NCBI RefSeq assembly: GCF_028308085.1
Contig: NZ_JAQMFS010000027.1
Coordinates: 62,001 to 126,000, forward strand
Reading direction: 5' to 3'
DNA: 64,000 bases
From: Gemella haemolysans
GTDB lineage: Bacteria; Bacillota; Bacilli; Staphylococcales; Gemellaceae
Both the position numbers and the translations under genes were made by a program. The notes below the pieces were generated by a model. It did not search any database, was not told where the DNA came from, and saw only the letters and a list, made by a program, of their open reading frames with translations. This document shows, in pieces, positions 9,097-18,059 of the stretch (positions are counted from its first letter, which is position 1; every line of letters begins with the position of its first letter).

Positions 9097-10546
9097 AGTT
9101 TATAACCTCATTTAGTAGCTGTTCTGGTATACCATAAAGTTCATTTAGAAATAATATCGTTTTATTCATAATCATCACGCAATCTGGTAAAACCGTCTTT
9201 AGCACTATCTCATCTTCAATATCTGGAACACAATGATATTTATGAGCAGGATTATTACACTTTAAAAGCGATGATTCACGAATTGCCCCCCATAAGCCGT
9301 GTTCAAAAGAAGAGTCATAATCATAATATAGACCAAATAGACTCTTCTCATTAACACTTTCAGCCTTAGACCTTATATTTTGTTTATCGAAGTATCTTGT
9401 ATCCATATTAATAAATTCCTCTCCCTTAAATTCATTAACTAGTGTCTCAATATATTTTTCATCAAAGTGAGATTCTTCCAAGCAGTCACTTTCTCTGCGT
9501 CTGGCCAAAACTAACTTGTACAATCCCATACCATATAACTGATAATCACGCCAGATATTTTCATGAAAGGCTTCATTTTTCTTTAGATATTTCATCATAA
9601 TATAATCTTCTATTAAAACACGTATACAACTTCTTCCAGAGATGGAATTAAATAATTGATGTCTATATATCTCTTTTAAACGCTTATAAGAATATGTTGC
9701 TATTCCAAGCAAAACATTCATTTTTTCATCAAGCATATTAGATGCAATAAGCAATTCTGAAAGATAAACAAATACCTCATGTAAACTCTCCATGTATGCT
9801 GTTATACTTCTATTTTCCTCTGGAAAATTAATAACAAATATATCACATTCTGTCATTTCACTTACACACCTCCAAAAACCTTTTAAATATTCAGAATCGG
9901 TATTTTCAAAAGTTAAAATCATCATTTCTAAAGAACGAACTGTAGATCGAGCCATCCACATTATTTCATCAGTGTGCTTTGATGCTGGATATGATATCAG
10001 TAGATTTACTTGTTCTTTCAATAGATGCATTTTCCCCGAAAGTAGATTGAAATATACTGCTACAAATCTTATATCAGTTGCTTCATTAGACTGATGATCC
10101 ATTATTTCACTCATAGTCTCAACAATTGCTTTACATCTATCTTCAATACCTTGTTTATAACTATAAAAGTATTTAGCAAAAACTGGAGCTTGACTATCTG
10201 TAAGAAAAATAGTTAACGGTGAAATTGCATCCTTAACTCCTAAAGAAATAATGTATTCATAGATCTCCTCTTGTATATTCGTATCTAGCTTTAATATTTG
10301 TGACAATCTTACTGTGTATAAATCTGGAGCTACGTTATGAATTTTAGAAATGATATAATATGATTTTTTCAATCCTTCTTCTCTACCAAAATATTTCAAA
10401 ATCAAACCAATCCAAATATACTCAGGCATTCTACCATATGTCCATGATTTTTCATCCTCTAATTCTTGCATCAACGGCAAAGAATTTAATGGTGTTATAA
10501 ACCTCCCCTTTTCAAAAGTATGTTCAGATAATTTACTATTTCTCAT
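9071..10546 (-). CDS. Possible DUF5677-like protein, first gene of a two-gene operon
   Basis: About 491 residues from the ATG at 10546, which has an AAGGAGAG site upstream; the frame is also open from a TTG at 10579. The second half contains GRSCIRVLIEDYIMMKYL, then a variable stretch, then YDYDSSFEHGLWGAIRES near residue 425. An Arg...Glu...YxxxS...H arrangement like this is found in DUF5677 proteins, some of which occur in phage-defence contexts. No enzyme motif is certain. It is translationally coupled to the next gene. The assignment to DUF5677 is from memory of the family pattern and should be treated as tentative. Confidence 0.6.
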   Translation of the reverse strand: MRNSKLSEHTFEKGRFITPLNSLPLMQELEDEKSWTYGRMPEYIWIGLILKYFGREEGLKKSYYIISKIHNVAPDLYTVRLSQILKLDTNIQEEIYEYIISLGVKDAISPLTIFLTDSQAPVFAKYFYSYKQGIEDRCKAIVETMSEIMDHQSNEATDIRFVAVYFNLLSGKMHLLKEQVNLLISYPASKHTDEIMWMARSTVRSLEMMILTFENTDSEYLKGFWRCVSEMTECDIFVINFPEENRSITAYMESLHEVFVYLSELLIASNMLDEKMNVLLGIATYSYKRLKEIYRHQLFNSISGRSCIRVLIEDYIMMKYLKKNEAFHENIWRDYQLYGMGLYKLVLARRRESDCLEESHFDEKYIETLVNEFKGEEFINMDTRYFDKQNIRSKAESVNEKSLFGLYYDYDSSFEHGLWGAIRESSLLKCNNPAHKYHCVPDIEDEIVLKTVLPDCVMIMNKTILFLNELYGIPEQLLNEVINYELKPIIK

Positions 10547-10959
10547 CAATATGCTCTCTCCTTCCTTTCTAATTTTCAAATACTTTAATCAAAGATTATA
10601 TGCATAATTAACCTAAAAAATACATCGATTCATGTTTTATTTCTCTAGTAGAGGGCTTACCCCCCCGTGTTCGTCGCTACTATTTGCCGCTGTCATAATT
10701 AATACACTAGACCTAGGTGGAAAGTCGTATAGTAATATCAACACTTATAAATCATAATTTATCTATTAATTACTTAAAATAATTATTTCTTTCCCTCTAA
10801 TTTTAGAATCTCTCCTACATTATTTCTATTAATCTTTTTCAATTCAAGCATAATTTAATCCCCATTGATTTTTTAATTTGAATATGATATTTATTTTTAT
10901 AATTATAAAGTAATTTCGTAATGTTTATATCCTATTTTTTAGCATTTCTACCGAACTTC
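10547..10959. other. Gap upstream of the two-gene operon with a GC-richer patch
   Basis: Mostly AT-rich sequence expected to carry the promoter of the leftward operon. Bases 10650-10735 stand out: a tract of seven C (10670-10676) and clearly higher GC than the surroundings. Both strands have short open frames there; the minus strand ends DEHGGVSPLLEK then stop. I cannot assign it. It looks like a scrap of foreign DNA. Confidence 0.4.
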
Positions 10960-11454
10960 CTACTTAATAAACTTCGTTATTTTACCTTCTTTTTTGTATG
11001 TTTCTACTGCTTTTGCTACTCTCTCGAAGTCACGTCTTAAGCTATAAGAATAGATATCTCTGAATAATCTATATCCTAGTTTTTCATTTACTTCGAATGC
11101 TAGTGTGTATAGTTCAAATGTTTCCATTGAATCGAAGTTTTCGTGTGCTTTTACTACATCTACTAATATGTCGTCACAATGTTCGACTAATGCTTTTTCT
11201 AGTCTGTCATTTAGAAATTTCGATTTTTCTAGAGTATGTTTATACATTTCTCTTGATGTAGTTGAGAAGTCCGCTACTAAACTTTCTCTATCTAGTTTAT
11301 CATACAGTTCATATCCTAACTGTTCATTTACATCTTTTGCGATTTCTACTAATCTTTCTTCTGATACTGGCTCTAAACTATATGCTGCGTTATTAACTTC
11401 CGATAATGCATTGTAGTTTTCTTCTATCGCTTTTTGTAATAATTCTAATTTCAT
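10960..11454 (-). CDS. Hypothetical protein with an internal duplication
   Basis: A 164-residue protein with no recognised family. It is built of two similar halves: VNEQLGYELYDKLDRESLVA (about residues 42-61) is echoed by VNEKLGYRLFRDIYSYSLRR (about 122-141), each preceded by an IA/LA helix and followed by DF and a charged helix. The protein is charged, helical and soluble, with no signal peptide. It is monocistronic and divergent from the RelB-like gene. Function unknown. Confidence 0.7.
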   Translation of the reverse strand: MKLELLQKAIEENYNALSEVNNAAYSLEPVSEERLVEIAKDVNEQLGYELYDKLDRESLVADFSTTSREMYKHTLEKSKFLNDRLEKALVEHCDDILVDVVKAHENFDSMETFELYTLAFEVNEKLGYRLFRDIYSYSLRRDFERVAKAVETYKKEGKITKFIK

Positions 11455-11665
11455 AAAGATCCTCTCAATAGTATTTTTTTCATTTATTCTTACATAATAT
11501 TATAACATATTTATTATGAATTATTTTATCACTTATTACTAATATTTGTTCTTTATACACTCCCCTGTTAATTCCTTTCTACACCATATATTTTTCATTT
11601 AAACGCCTCTTGAAAAATCTTTAATTCTACGTTAAAATTAATGTATTAACTAAGGAGAGTTTGAA

Positions 11666-12160
11666 ATGAGTGAATCGAAAATAATGTTAACTATCGATGA
11701 TGAATTAAAAAATGAAGCTGAGGATTTATTTTACAGCCTTGGATTAAATCTAGAAACTGCTATTAGCATGTTTCTTACAAAAGCTGTTAATGAAGGTGGA
11801 ATACCTTTTGAAGTGAAACAAACAAAATACGTTGAAAGTCCAGATTTTATCTCTAGTCACTTCACTATTAAATCAGCTGTATATGAGATTAATGAATACA
11901 TTAAAGATAGATTCAATGAAGAACCTTCATTTTATCTAGCATGTGAAAATAGAGGTCTTACAGATAATGAAGCTAGTAAATTATTCATTCTATTTTCTAA
12001 TAATACTGAAGAGATTGATCAAGAAGAGTTCACAGAAAAAAATATTGATAACCTAGTAGAATTATCAACAATCGCCTTCCCTGCATTAAGACGACTATCT
12101 GATGAACAACTACGTGATATCGTGAATGCATATATCACAAACTACTATTTAATTAGATAA
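11666..12160 (+). CDS. RelB/DinJ-family antitoxin-like protein with an extra C-terminal domain
   Basis: Residues 1 to about 55 match the ribbon-helix-helix antitoxin fold: MLTIDDELKNEAEDLFYSLG, then NLETAISMFLTKAVNEGGIP. Typical RelB/DinJ proteins are about 80-100 residues; this one has 164. The C-terminal ~90 residues form an acidic helical region (SDEQLRDIVNAYITNYYLI at the end) that I do not recognise. No RelE/YafQ toxin lies on either side, so it is either an orphan or has been reused as a regulator. It has a good AAGGAGAG ribosome site and is followed by its own terminator. Confidence 0.75.
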   Translation: MSESKIMLTIDDELKNEAEDLFYSLGLNLETAISMFLTKAVNEGGIPFEVKQTKYVESPDFISSHFTIKSAVYEINEYIKDRFNEEPSFYLACENRGLTDNEASKLFILFSNNTEEIDQEEFTEKNIDNLVELSTIAFPALRRLSDEQLRDIVNAYITNYYLIR

Positions 12161-12185
12161 TAAAAACTAAATGATGAACTTTTAG

Positions 12186-12234
12186 GAGTGATTTTAAAAT
12201 CAATGAGTATAGATTTTAAATCACTTCTTTTTTT
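12186..12234 (+). terminator. Terminator of the RelB-like gene
   Basis: Hairpin with GTGATTTTAAAAT and ATTTTAAATCAC arms, followed by a run of seven T on the plus strand. Confidence 0.75.
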
Positions 12235-12263
12235 ATTTAACTATGTAATTTTGCAAAACGTAA

Positions 12264-12442
12264 AATTGTATTGGTAGTAGACTTTCAACTTTTACATTTT
12301 TCACCTCAAATTGGAAGTTCACTTCCAACTTTTGTCTTATTCGCCTTAAATTGGAAATAGACTTCCAACTTTTATATTTTTCACCTCAAATTGGAAGTTC
12401 ACTTCCAACTTTTATCTTTTCCCTCTGAATTGGAATTAGAGT
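12264..12442. repeat. Tandem array of a ~40-bp palindromic unit (five copies)
   Basis: Five head-to-tail units of 39-40 bp. Each starts with a palindrome, best form TTGGAAGTTCACTTCCAA, and continues with CTTTTNTCTTTTTCACCTCA-like sequence. Copies 2 and 4 match each other best, as do 1 and 3, suggesting an 80-bp higher-order unit; copy 5 is truncated and diverged. It lies between two plus-strand genes after the terminator and contains no open frame. Confidence 0.85.
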
Positions 12443-12572
12443 TCTAACTCTATTTATTTATTCTTTATTCCATTTCTTCAGATTTTTATTTTTACAATCA
12501 CTTTATTTTCTGATAAACTATAATTGGAAATAAATAAAACACTTACATTTATGTAAATAAGAGGAGATTAAA

Positions 12573-13562
12573 ATGGGAAAATTTAATAAAAAAATTGTTT
12601 CAGTAGCTTCAATTGCCGTAACATTACCCGCATTAATAGGTAGCTATGCAGGTTATCAAAAATTACGTTATAAACGTAGTGCTAAAGCTGGTCTAATCGA
12701 GTTATACCTTGGTAATAAATATAAGAAACTAAGAGATATTGATGAAACTAAAAGATTAGAAAAACAAAAAGAAGATAATATTGAAGAAACTGTAAATGTA
12801 TATGAATTCGATACTAAATCTAAATTTTATACTAGAATTGTTTCTGACAGACAAGTTTGGCATTTAAACAGTTTTAATAATTCTAATTCTACTATTTTCT
12901 ATATTCATGGTGGTTCTTACGTTCATGAATTTGTAGATATACAATGGGAGATGGCTGATAAAATTGCTCAAGAAGCTGATGCTGAGGTTATTATTCCTGA
13001 TTACGGACTAGCCCCACTCTATACTTATAAAGATAGCTATGAACTTCTAACAAAATTATATACAGACTACGTTGCTGAGAATCCAGATAAAGATGTCTAT
13101 ATTATGGGAGATAGTGCTGGTGGTGGCTTAGCTCTAGGATTAGTTCAAGACTTTGTTCGAAATAATATTAAACTACCAAAAGGCCTTATTTTACTAAGTC
13201 CATGGGTTGATTTAACTATGTCGAATCCTGATATTAAAAAATATATCAAAAAAGATCCTCTACTACACGTAGATACTCTACTAGCTGATGCCAAATCTTG
13301 GGCTGGTGATGCAGACTTATCTGATTGGAAAGTTTCTCCATTATACGGTGAGATGAAGAATTTACCAGAGGTATTATTATTCTCAGGAACACGTGAATTA
13401 TTATATCCTGACATAGCATTATTATCTGAAAAACTTCGTGAAGCAAATGTTAAGACTGAATTCGAAATTGGTAAAAACTTAAACCACGTATACCCTGCCT
13501 TCCCAATACCAGAAGCAACTAAAGCCATTTCTAAAATTGTTGAGTTTGTGAAGAGTAAATAG
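12573..13562 (+). CDS. Alpha/beta-hydrolase, HSL-type esterase
   Basis: Likely hydrolyses short acyl esters; the natural substrate is unknown. It shows the hormone-sensitive-lipase family layout: oxyanion-hole HGG at residues 112-114 (FYIHGGSYVHEF), nucleophile elbow GDSAGGG with Ser181, an acid residue in the SGTRELLYPDI segment, and the histidine in NLNHVYPAFP near residue 306. Residues 7-28 are hydrophobic after a basic start, giving a signal anchor or uncleaved signal, so the enzyme may act at the outer membrane face. Single gene with a GAGGAG ribosome site. Confidence 0.88.
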   Translation: MGKFNKKIVSVASIAVTLPALIGSYAGYQKLRYKRSAKAGLIELYLGNKYKKLRDIDETKRLEKQKEDNIEETVNVYEFDTKSKFYTRIVSDRQVWHLNSFNNSNSTIFYIHGGSYVHEFVDIQWEMADKIAQEADAEVIIPDYGLAPLYTYKDSYELLTKLYTDYVAENPDKDVYIMGDSAGGGLALGLVQDFVRNNIKLPKGLILLSPWVDLTMSNPDIKKYIKKDPLLHVDTLLADAKSWAGDADLSDWKVSPLYGEMKNLPEVLLFSGTRELLYPDIALLSEKLREANVKTEFEIGKNLNHVYPAFPIPEATKAISKIVEFVKSK

Positions 13563-13577
13563 TAAAAATTAAATACA

Positions 13578-13631
13578 AAAAAGATGTACTCAAAATTATG
13601 ATTAAAAAATCTATTTTTGAGTGCATCTTTA
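13578..13631. terminator. Bidirectional terminator between esterase and hicAB
   Basis: Long hairpin (AAAGATGTACTCAAAA against TTTTGAGTGCATCTTT) between convergent genes, with A/T-rich flanks on both sides. Confidence 0.75.
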
Positions 13632-13711
13632 TTTAGTATTATTCTCAACATTTAAAACTATTTTTTAAATTTAAAATATAAAATATTTCAAGAATTACAA
13701 TCGCTTATTTT

Positions 13712-14167
13712 CTATTTATACTTAATAGTTTCTTCTGCTATAGCATTCGTTAATAATTGTGAAAAATTAATATTATATTTTACTGCAACATCATTAGCCC
13801 ATTTAGGAATAGACAATGTCTTTTTAATTAGCGTGCTACTATCTAAATATTCTCTCAAATCCACAACAACCATTGATACAAAGGATTTATTAAGAACATA
13901 ATAATCCTTCATCTCAGAATCATCTTTAAAAGGAAAATCATCTTCTATTGACAACTCATTTATATTACTTGACTTAGGTAATCTTTCTCCATCTTCCAAA
14001 TAATCACTAAGGGCTAATCCTAAATAATCTGATGCCATACTAATTGATTCTGCTATACCTATCCCCTGTGTTCCACTTCCTTTTAAATCTGGAAAATAAA
14101 CATTATAAATCTCTTTTTCTTCACTTTCTTTGTTAAAATAAAAAATTGCTGGATAACTTACTAACAT
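13712..14167 (-). CDS. hicB: HicB-family antitoxin
   Basis: Antitoxin of a type II HicAB module. The N-terminal ~70 residues form the HicB RNase-H-like fold (YNVYFPDLKGSGTQGIG, then a helix ending SDYLEDGERLPKSS). The C-terminal ~50 residues (SIPKWANDVAVKYNINFSQL) look like the ribbon-helix-helix DNA-binding tail that lets HicB repress its own promoter. It lies 28 bp after hicA. The 151-residue length is normal for the long HicB form. Confidence 0.92.
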   Translation of the reverse strand: MLVSYPAIFYFNKESEEKEIYNVYFPDLKGSGTQGIGIAESISMASDYLGLALSDYLEDGERLPKSSNINELSIEDDFPFKDDSEMKDYYVLNKSFVSMVVVDLREYLDSSTLIKKTLSIPKWANDVAVKYNINFSQLLTNAIAEETIKYK

Positions 14168-14195
14168 TATATCACCTCATTAATTCGGAGCTGGA

Positions 14196-14381
14196 TTATA
14201 ATAATCCAGCATCCTTTAATATACCCTTCTCTGTGAATTTATTCAATTCACCTTTCGGGATAATGATAGGTCTCTTCTGTCCAGGTTTTTTCATTTTTAC
14301 ATGAGATCCCTTTCCGCCTTTACATAAAGTAAAACCGTACTTTTTCAACAGTTTAACCATCTCTTCTTGTGTCATCGGCAT
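14196..14381 (-). CDS. hicA: HicA-family mRNA interferase toxin
   Basis: A 61-residue double-stranded-RNA-binding-like toxin that cleaves mRNA when released from HicB. It shows the family core: LLKKYGFTLCKGGKGSHVKM with the catalytic histidine in GSHVKM, then RPIIIPKGELNKFTEKGILK. Toxin-first order, as usual for hicAB. Promoter and operator lie directly upstream. Confidence 0.94.
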   Translation of the reverse strand: MPMTQEEMVKLLKKYGFTLCKGGKGSHVKMKKPGQKRPIIIPKGELNKFTEKGILKDAGLL

Positions 14382-14405
14382 AATATTTAACCTCCTGACA
14401 TTTTA

Positions 14406-14434
14406 ACTATACTACGTATTTATACGTATGTCAA
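14406..14434 (-). promoter_or_regulatory. hicAB promoter with palindromic operator
   Basis: A near-consensus promoter: -35 TTGACA (14429-14434) and -10 TATAGT (14406-14411) with a 17-bp spacer. The spacer is filled by the inverted repeat TACGTAT-AA-ATACGTA (14413-14428), ideally placed for repression by HicB or the HicAB complex. Confidence 0.85.
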
Positions 14435-14488
14435 TTATATTAATCCTATTTTTCAAAATATATTCTACTTAAATTGAATATTTTCAAT

Positions 14489-14660
14489 TTTCCACTTTTT
14501 CATCTGCGAATGTCCATTTTTATTCCCTAATGTCCACTTTAAAACCGTTAAAGTCCAGTCTTACTACCTAATATCCACTTTTTTAACCATGAAAGTCCAA
14601 TTTAACTTCCCAATGTCCACTTTTTTTGGGAAATATCCAGTTTTATTTCCCAACATCCGC
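14489..14660. repeat. Degenerate tandem repeat, 20-22 bp period, nine copies
   Basis: The core ATGTCCACTTTTT recurs with TCCA/TCCG at 14491, 14513, 14533, 14554, 14574, 14596, 14616, 14636 and 14656. Copies differ in their last ten bases. The array sits between the hicAB promoter and the gatB terminator and encodes nothing obvious. Confidence 0.8.
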
Positions 14661-14738
14661 TCTCTTTTTCTATTAAAATATATTTTTCAAACTAATTCCT
14701 GCTCTATTTATATTTAAGTCGATTACCAATTCAACAAA

Positions 14739-14772
14739 AACTCGAAACAAAGATTTTTCCTTGCTTCGAGTT
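14739..14772 (-). terminator. Terminator of the gatCAB operon
   Basis: AACTCGAA/TTCGAGTT hairpin ending in TTTTTG on the minus strand, about 20 bp past the gatB stop. Confidence 0.75.
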
Positions 14773-14790
14773 CGTTTTTTATTTTCGTTA

Positions 14791-16218
14791 TTATCGTTTT
14801 GCGATTTCTTCTAATAACATTTTGTTGATCATTTGTGGGTTGGCTTGTCCTTTTGAGGCTTTCATGATTTGACCTACTAAGAAACCAATCGCACGGTCAC
14901 GACCGTTTTTGTAGTCTTCGATAGATTTTGGATTGTTATCTAATGCTTCGTTAACCCAAGCTAATAATTGTCCGCTATCTGATACTTGTACAAGACCTTT
15001 TTCTTTAACGATTTGTGCAGCATCTCCACCGTGTTCGATAAGTTCTGCGAATACTTTTTTAGCGATTTTACTTGAGATTGTTCCGTCAGTGATTAATTTA
15101 ATCATTCCTGCTAAACCTTCTGCAGTTAATGCTGTCTCTTTAAGTTCTTTTTGTACTTTGTTTAAGTATGCATTCACATCTACCATTAAGTAGTTAGAAG
15201 CTAATTTTGGATCTGCACCTAAAGCTACAGTTTGTTCGAACATATCTGACATTTCTTTTGTTAATGTAAGAACGTGAGCATCGTATGCTGGTAATCCAAG
15301 TTCTTCTTGGTATCTTCTTTGACGAGCATCTGGAAGTTCTGGAATAGTTTTTCTTACTTCTTCCATCCATTCATCAGAGATAATCATAGGTACGATATCT
15401 GGCTCTGGGAAGTAACGATAATCGTCTGAACCTTCTTTAACACGCATAAGTTTAGTTGTTCCTGTTGTTTCATCGAAACGACGAGTTTCTTGGTTGATTA
15501 CTCCACCTGAAAGGATAACTTGTTCTTGACGTTTTTCTTCGTACTCTAAACCTTTTTTAACGAAAGTGAATGAGTTTAAGTTTTTAAGCTCAGTTTTTGT
15601 ACCGAATTCATCTTGACCGTAAGGACGGATTGAGATGTTCGCATCACAACGCATTGATCCTTCTTCCATCTTAACGTCAGATACTTCGATGTATTGAATG
15701 ATTGAACGTAATTTTTCTAAGTAAGCATATGCTTCTTCTGGAGTTCTGATATCTGGCTCAGATACGATCTCGATAAGTGGTGTCCCTTGACGGTTAAGGT
15801 CAACTAAAGAGTAACCATTTTTGTGAGTTAATTTACCAGCATCTTCTTCAAGGTGAGCACGTGTAATACCGATACGTTTAGTTTCTCCGTTTACTTCGAT
15901 ATCAATCCATCCGTTTTCCCCGATTGGTTGGTCAAATTGTGAGATTTGGTATGCTTTCGGGTTATCTGGATAGAAGTAGTTTTTTCTATCGAATTTTGAC
16001 TCGCGAGCTACTGTCATGTTAAGCGCCATTGCTGCTTTCATTCCCCATTCTACCGCTCTTTTGTTTACTACTGGAAGTACCCCTGGGTATCCTAAGTCGA
16101 TAACGTTTGTGTTAGTGTTTGGTTCTGCACCAAAGTGAGCTGGAGATGGTGAGAATATTTTTGAATCTGTTTTTAATTCTACATGGACTTCTAGTCCAAT
16201 TACTGTTTCAAAATGCAT
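14791..16218 (-). CDS. gatB: Asp-tRNA(Asn)/Glu-tRNA(Gln) amidotransferase subunit B
   Basis: The tRNA-binding kinase-like subunit: activates the misacylated Asp or Glu on the tRNA so that ammonia from GatA can amidate it. The N-terminus [20 protein letters not shown] and the signature [19 protein letters not shown] are diagnostic. The C-terminal YqeY-like tail ends the 475-residue protein, full length. Last gene of gatC-gatA-gatB, 13 bp after gatA. Confidence 0.97.
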   Translation of the reverse strand: MHFETVIGLEVHVELKTDSKIFSPSPAHFGAEPNTNTNVIDLGYPGVLPVVNKRAVEWGMKAAMALNMTVARESKFDRKNYFYPDNPKAYQISQFDQPIGENGWIDIEVNGETKRIGITRAHLEEDAGKLTHKNGYSLVDLNRQGTPLIEIVSEPDIRTPEEAYAYLEKLRSIIQYIEVSDVKMEEGSMRCDANISIRPYGQDEFGTKTELKNLNSFTFVKKGLEYEEKRQEQVILSGGVINQETRRFDETTGTTKLMRVKEGSDDYRYFPEPDIVPMIISDEWMEEVRKTIPELPDARQRRYQEELGLPAYDAHVLTLTKEMSDMFEQTVALGADPKLASNYLMVDVNAYLNKVQKELKETALTAEGLAGMIKLITDGTISSKIAKKVFAELIEHGGDAAQIVKEKGLVQVSDSGQLLAWVNEALDNNPKSIEDYKNGRDRAIGFLVGQIMKASKGQANPQMINKMLLEEIAKR

Positions 16219-16231
16219 CTTGTTTCTCCTA

Positions 16232-17689
16232 TTATAATTCTATTTTTTTATCGTGTAAGTTGTAGTGTTGTTCGAAGTTGTACGCTACATCATATAGTGT
16301 AGATTCTGCGAATGGTTTAGCAATAATTTGCATACCGATTGGACGGTTACCTTTGAATCCACATGGAATACTGATACCTGGTAATCCAGCCATGTTTACT
16401 GGGATTGTTAAGATATCGTTAGCATAGATTTTAATTGGATCTCCTACTTCTTCTCCAATGTTGAATGCTACTGTTGGAGCAGTTGGTCCAATGATTACAT
16501 CGTATTCTTCGAATACTTTGTCAAAGTCTTGTTTAATTAGTGTACGAACTTGTTGTGCTTTTTTGTAGTAAGCATCGTAGTATCCTGAAGATAATACGTA
16601 TGTTCCTAACATAATACGGCGTTTAACCTCAGCTCCAAATCCTTCTCCACGTGTTTTTTTGTAGATTTCTTCAAGGTTCGTTGCGTTTGGACTTCTAAAT
16701 CCGTAACGAATACCATCGAAACGAGAAAGGTTTGAACTTGCTTCAGCTGAAGCTATGATGTAGTAAGTTGAGATAGCATAGTCTGTGTTTGGAAGACTTA
16801 CTTCTTCAACGATTGCTCCTTGGCTTTCTAAGTATTTAACACCTTCAAGAACGGCTTTTTTAACATCTTCATCGATTCCAGCACCGAAGTATTCTTTTGG
16901 AAGAGCGATTTTCTTACCTTTAATGTCTCCAGTGATGATTTTGCTGAATTCTGGTACTTCTACAGGTGCACTAGTCATATCGTTAGCATCTAATCCTGAG
17001 ATGATTTCTAATACACGAGCGTTATCTTTTACTGTACGAGTCATTGGTCCGATTTGGTCTAATGAAGAAGCAAATGCGACTAATCCAAAACGAGATACAC
17101 GTCCGTATGTTGGTTTTAATCCAACGATACCACAGTATGAAGCTGGTTGACGTACAGAACCACCAGTATCACTTCCTAGAGTGAAGCTAACTTGTCCTGC
17201 TGCTACCGCTGTAGCTGAACCACCACTTGATCCTCCTGGTACTGCATCTAAGTCATGTGGGTTACGAGTAAGTTTGTAGTAAGATGTTTCTGTAGAACCA
17301 CCCATTGCGAACTCATCCATGTTTAATTTCCCTAAAAGAATTGGGTTTTCTTTATTAAGTTTGTTCATTACTGTTGCATCATAAATTGGATTGAATCCTT
17401 CTAAGATTTTTGATGCACAAGTTGTTTGAATATCTTTTGTAATGATGTTATCTTTAATTCCCATTGGGATACCGAATAGTTTACCTTCTGCGCATCCTTC
17501 TTCTTGAGCACGGTCTAACTCTTCAGCTTGTTTTAATGCTACTTCTTCAGTTACTGTAATGAATGAACCTACTTTTTCATCAGTAGCTTTAATTCTGTCC
17601 AGTGATTCTTTTACTAAATCACTTGGTTTAATTTCTTTATTTTTAAGTTTAAGTTCTAAACTTTCAATTGATTCATGTAATAAACTCAT
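16232..17689 (-). CDS. gatA: Asp-tRNA(Asn)/Glu-tRNA(Gln) amidotransferase subunit A
   Basis: Amidase-signature subunit that releases ammonia from glutamine (or asparagine). The Lys-cisSer-Ser triad is visible: Lys79 in GIKDNI, Ser154 in [10 protein letters not shown] and Ser178 in [13 protein letters not shown]. The 485 residues match the family. Operon position between gatC and gatB, with an AAGGAGAT-type ribosome site. Confidence 0.97.
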   Translation of the reverse strand: MSLLHESIESLELKLKNKEIKPSDLVKESLDRIKATDEKVGSFITVTEEVALKQAEELDRAQEEGCAEGKLFGIPMGIKDNIITKDIQTTCASKILEGFNPIYDATVMNKLNKENPILLGKLNMDEFAMGGSTETSYYKLTRNPHDLDAVPGGSSGGSATAVAAGQVSFTLGSDTGGSVRQPASYCGIVGLKPTYGRVSRFGLVAFASSLDQIGPMTRTVKDNARVLEIISGLDANDMTSAPVEVPEFSKIITGDIKGKKIALPKEYFGAGIDEDVKKAVLEGVKYLESQGAIVEEVSLPNTDYAISTYYIIASAEASSNLSRFDGIRYGFRSPNATNLEEIYKKTRGEGFGAEVKRRIMLGTYVLSSGYYDAYYKKAQQVRTLIKQDFDKVFEEYDVIIGPTAPTVAFNIGEEVGDPIKIYANDILTIPVNMAGLPGISIPCGFKGNRPIGMQIIAKPFAESTLYDVAYNFEQHYNLHDKKIEL

Positions 17690-17706
17690 TAAATTATCTC
17701 CTTGTT

Positions 17707-17997
17707 TTATTCAATAATAGTAGGTACTTTGAATTGTCCTGCTTCAGTCTCGTGAGCATTTTTAAGAACTTCTTCTCTATCCATTCCTGGTTTTGCAACA
17801 TCCTCACGGAAAACATTCACTAAGTCTAAAACGTGATATGTTGGTTTTACATTTTCTGTCGGTGCGCTGTTGATTGTATTGAATAAATCTACAACTTTTT
17901 CTAATTTTTCGATGTACCCATCTACTTCACTTTCTTGGATTTCTAATCTAGAAAGATGAGCGATGTGAGCTACTTGTTCTTTCGTAATTGTTGTCAT
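17707..17997 (-). CDS. gatC: Asp-tRNA(Asn)/Glu-tRNA(Gln) amidotransferase subunit C
   Basis: Small subunit that wraps GatA and GatB together. [17 protein letters not shown] and the C-terminal [20 protein letters not shown] are typical. The frame continues four codons upstream, but the ATG at 17997 has GGAGG seven bases ahead and gives the usual N-terminus (96 residues). First gene of the operon, behind a T-box leader. Confidence 0.95.
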   Translation of the reverse strand: MTTITKEQVAHIAHLSRLEIQESEVDGYIEKLEKVVDLFNTINSAPTENVKPTYHVLDLVNVFREDVAKPGMDREEVLKNAHETEAGQFKVPTIIE

Positions 17998-18059
17998 AAG
18001 TGCCTCCATATTTTTTCAATTTTAACTACTAATATTAGCTAAACCTTATATATATTGAA

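Noticed and set aside
12264-12442. CRISPR array
   Set aside because: The ~40-bp units are contiguous and diverged over their whole length; there are no unique spacers and no cas genes.
13145-13651. Minus-strand open frames across the esterase gene
   Set aside because: They are shadows of a gene with a clear catalytic motif set; no ribosome site or homologous motif is seen.
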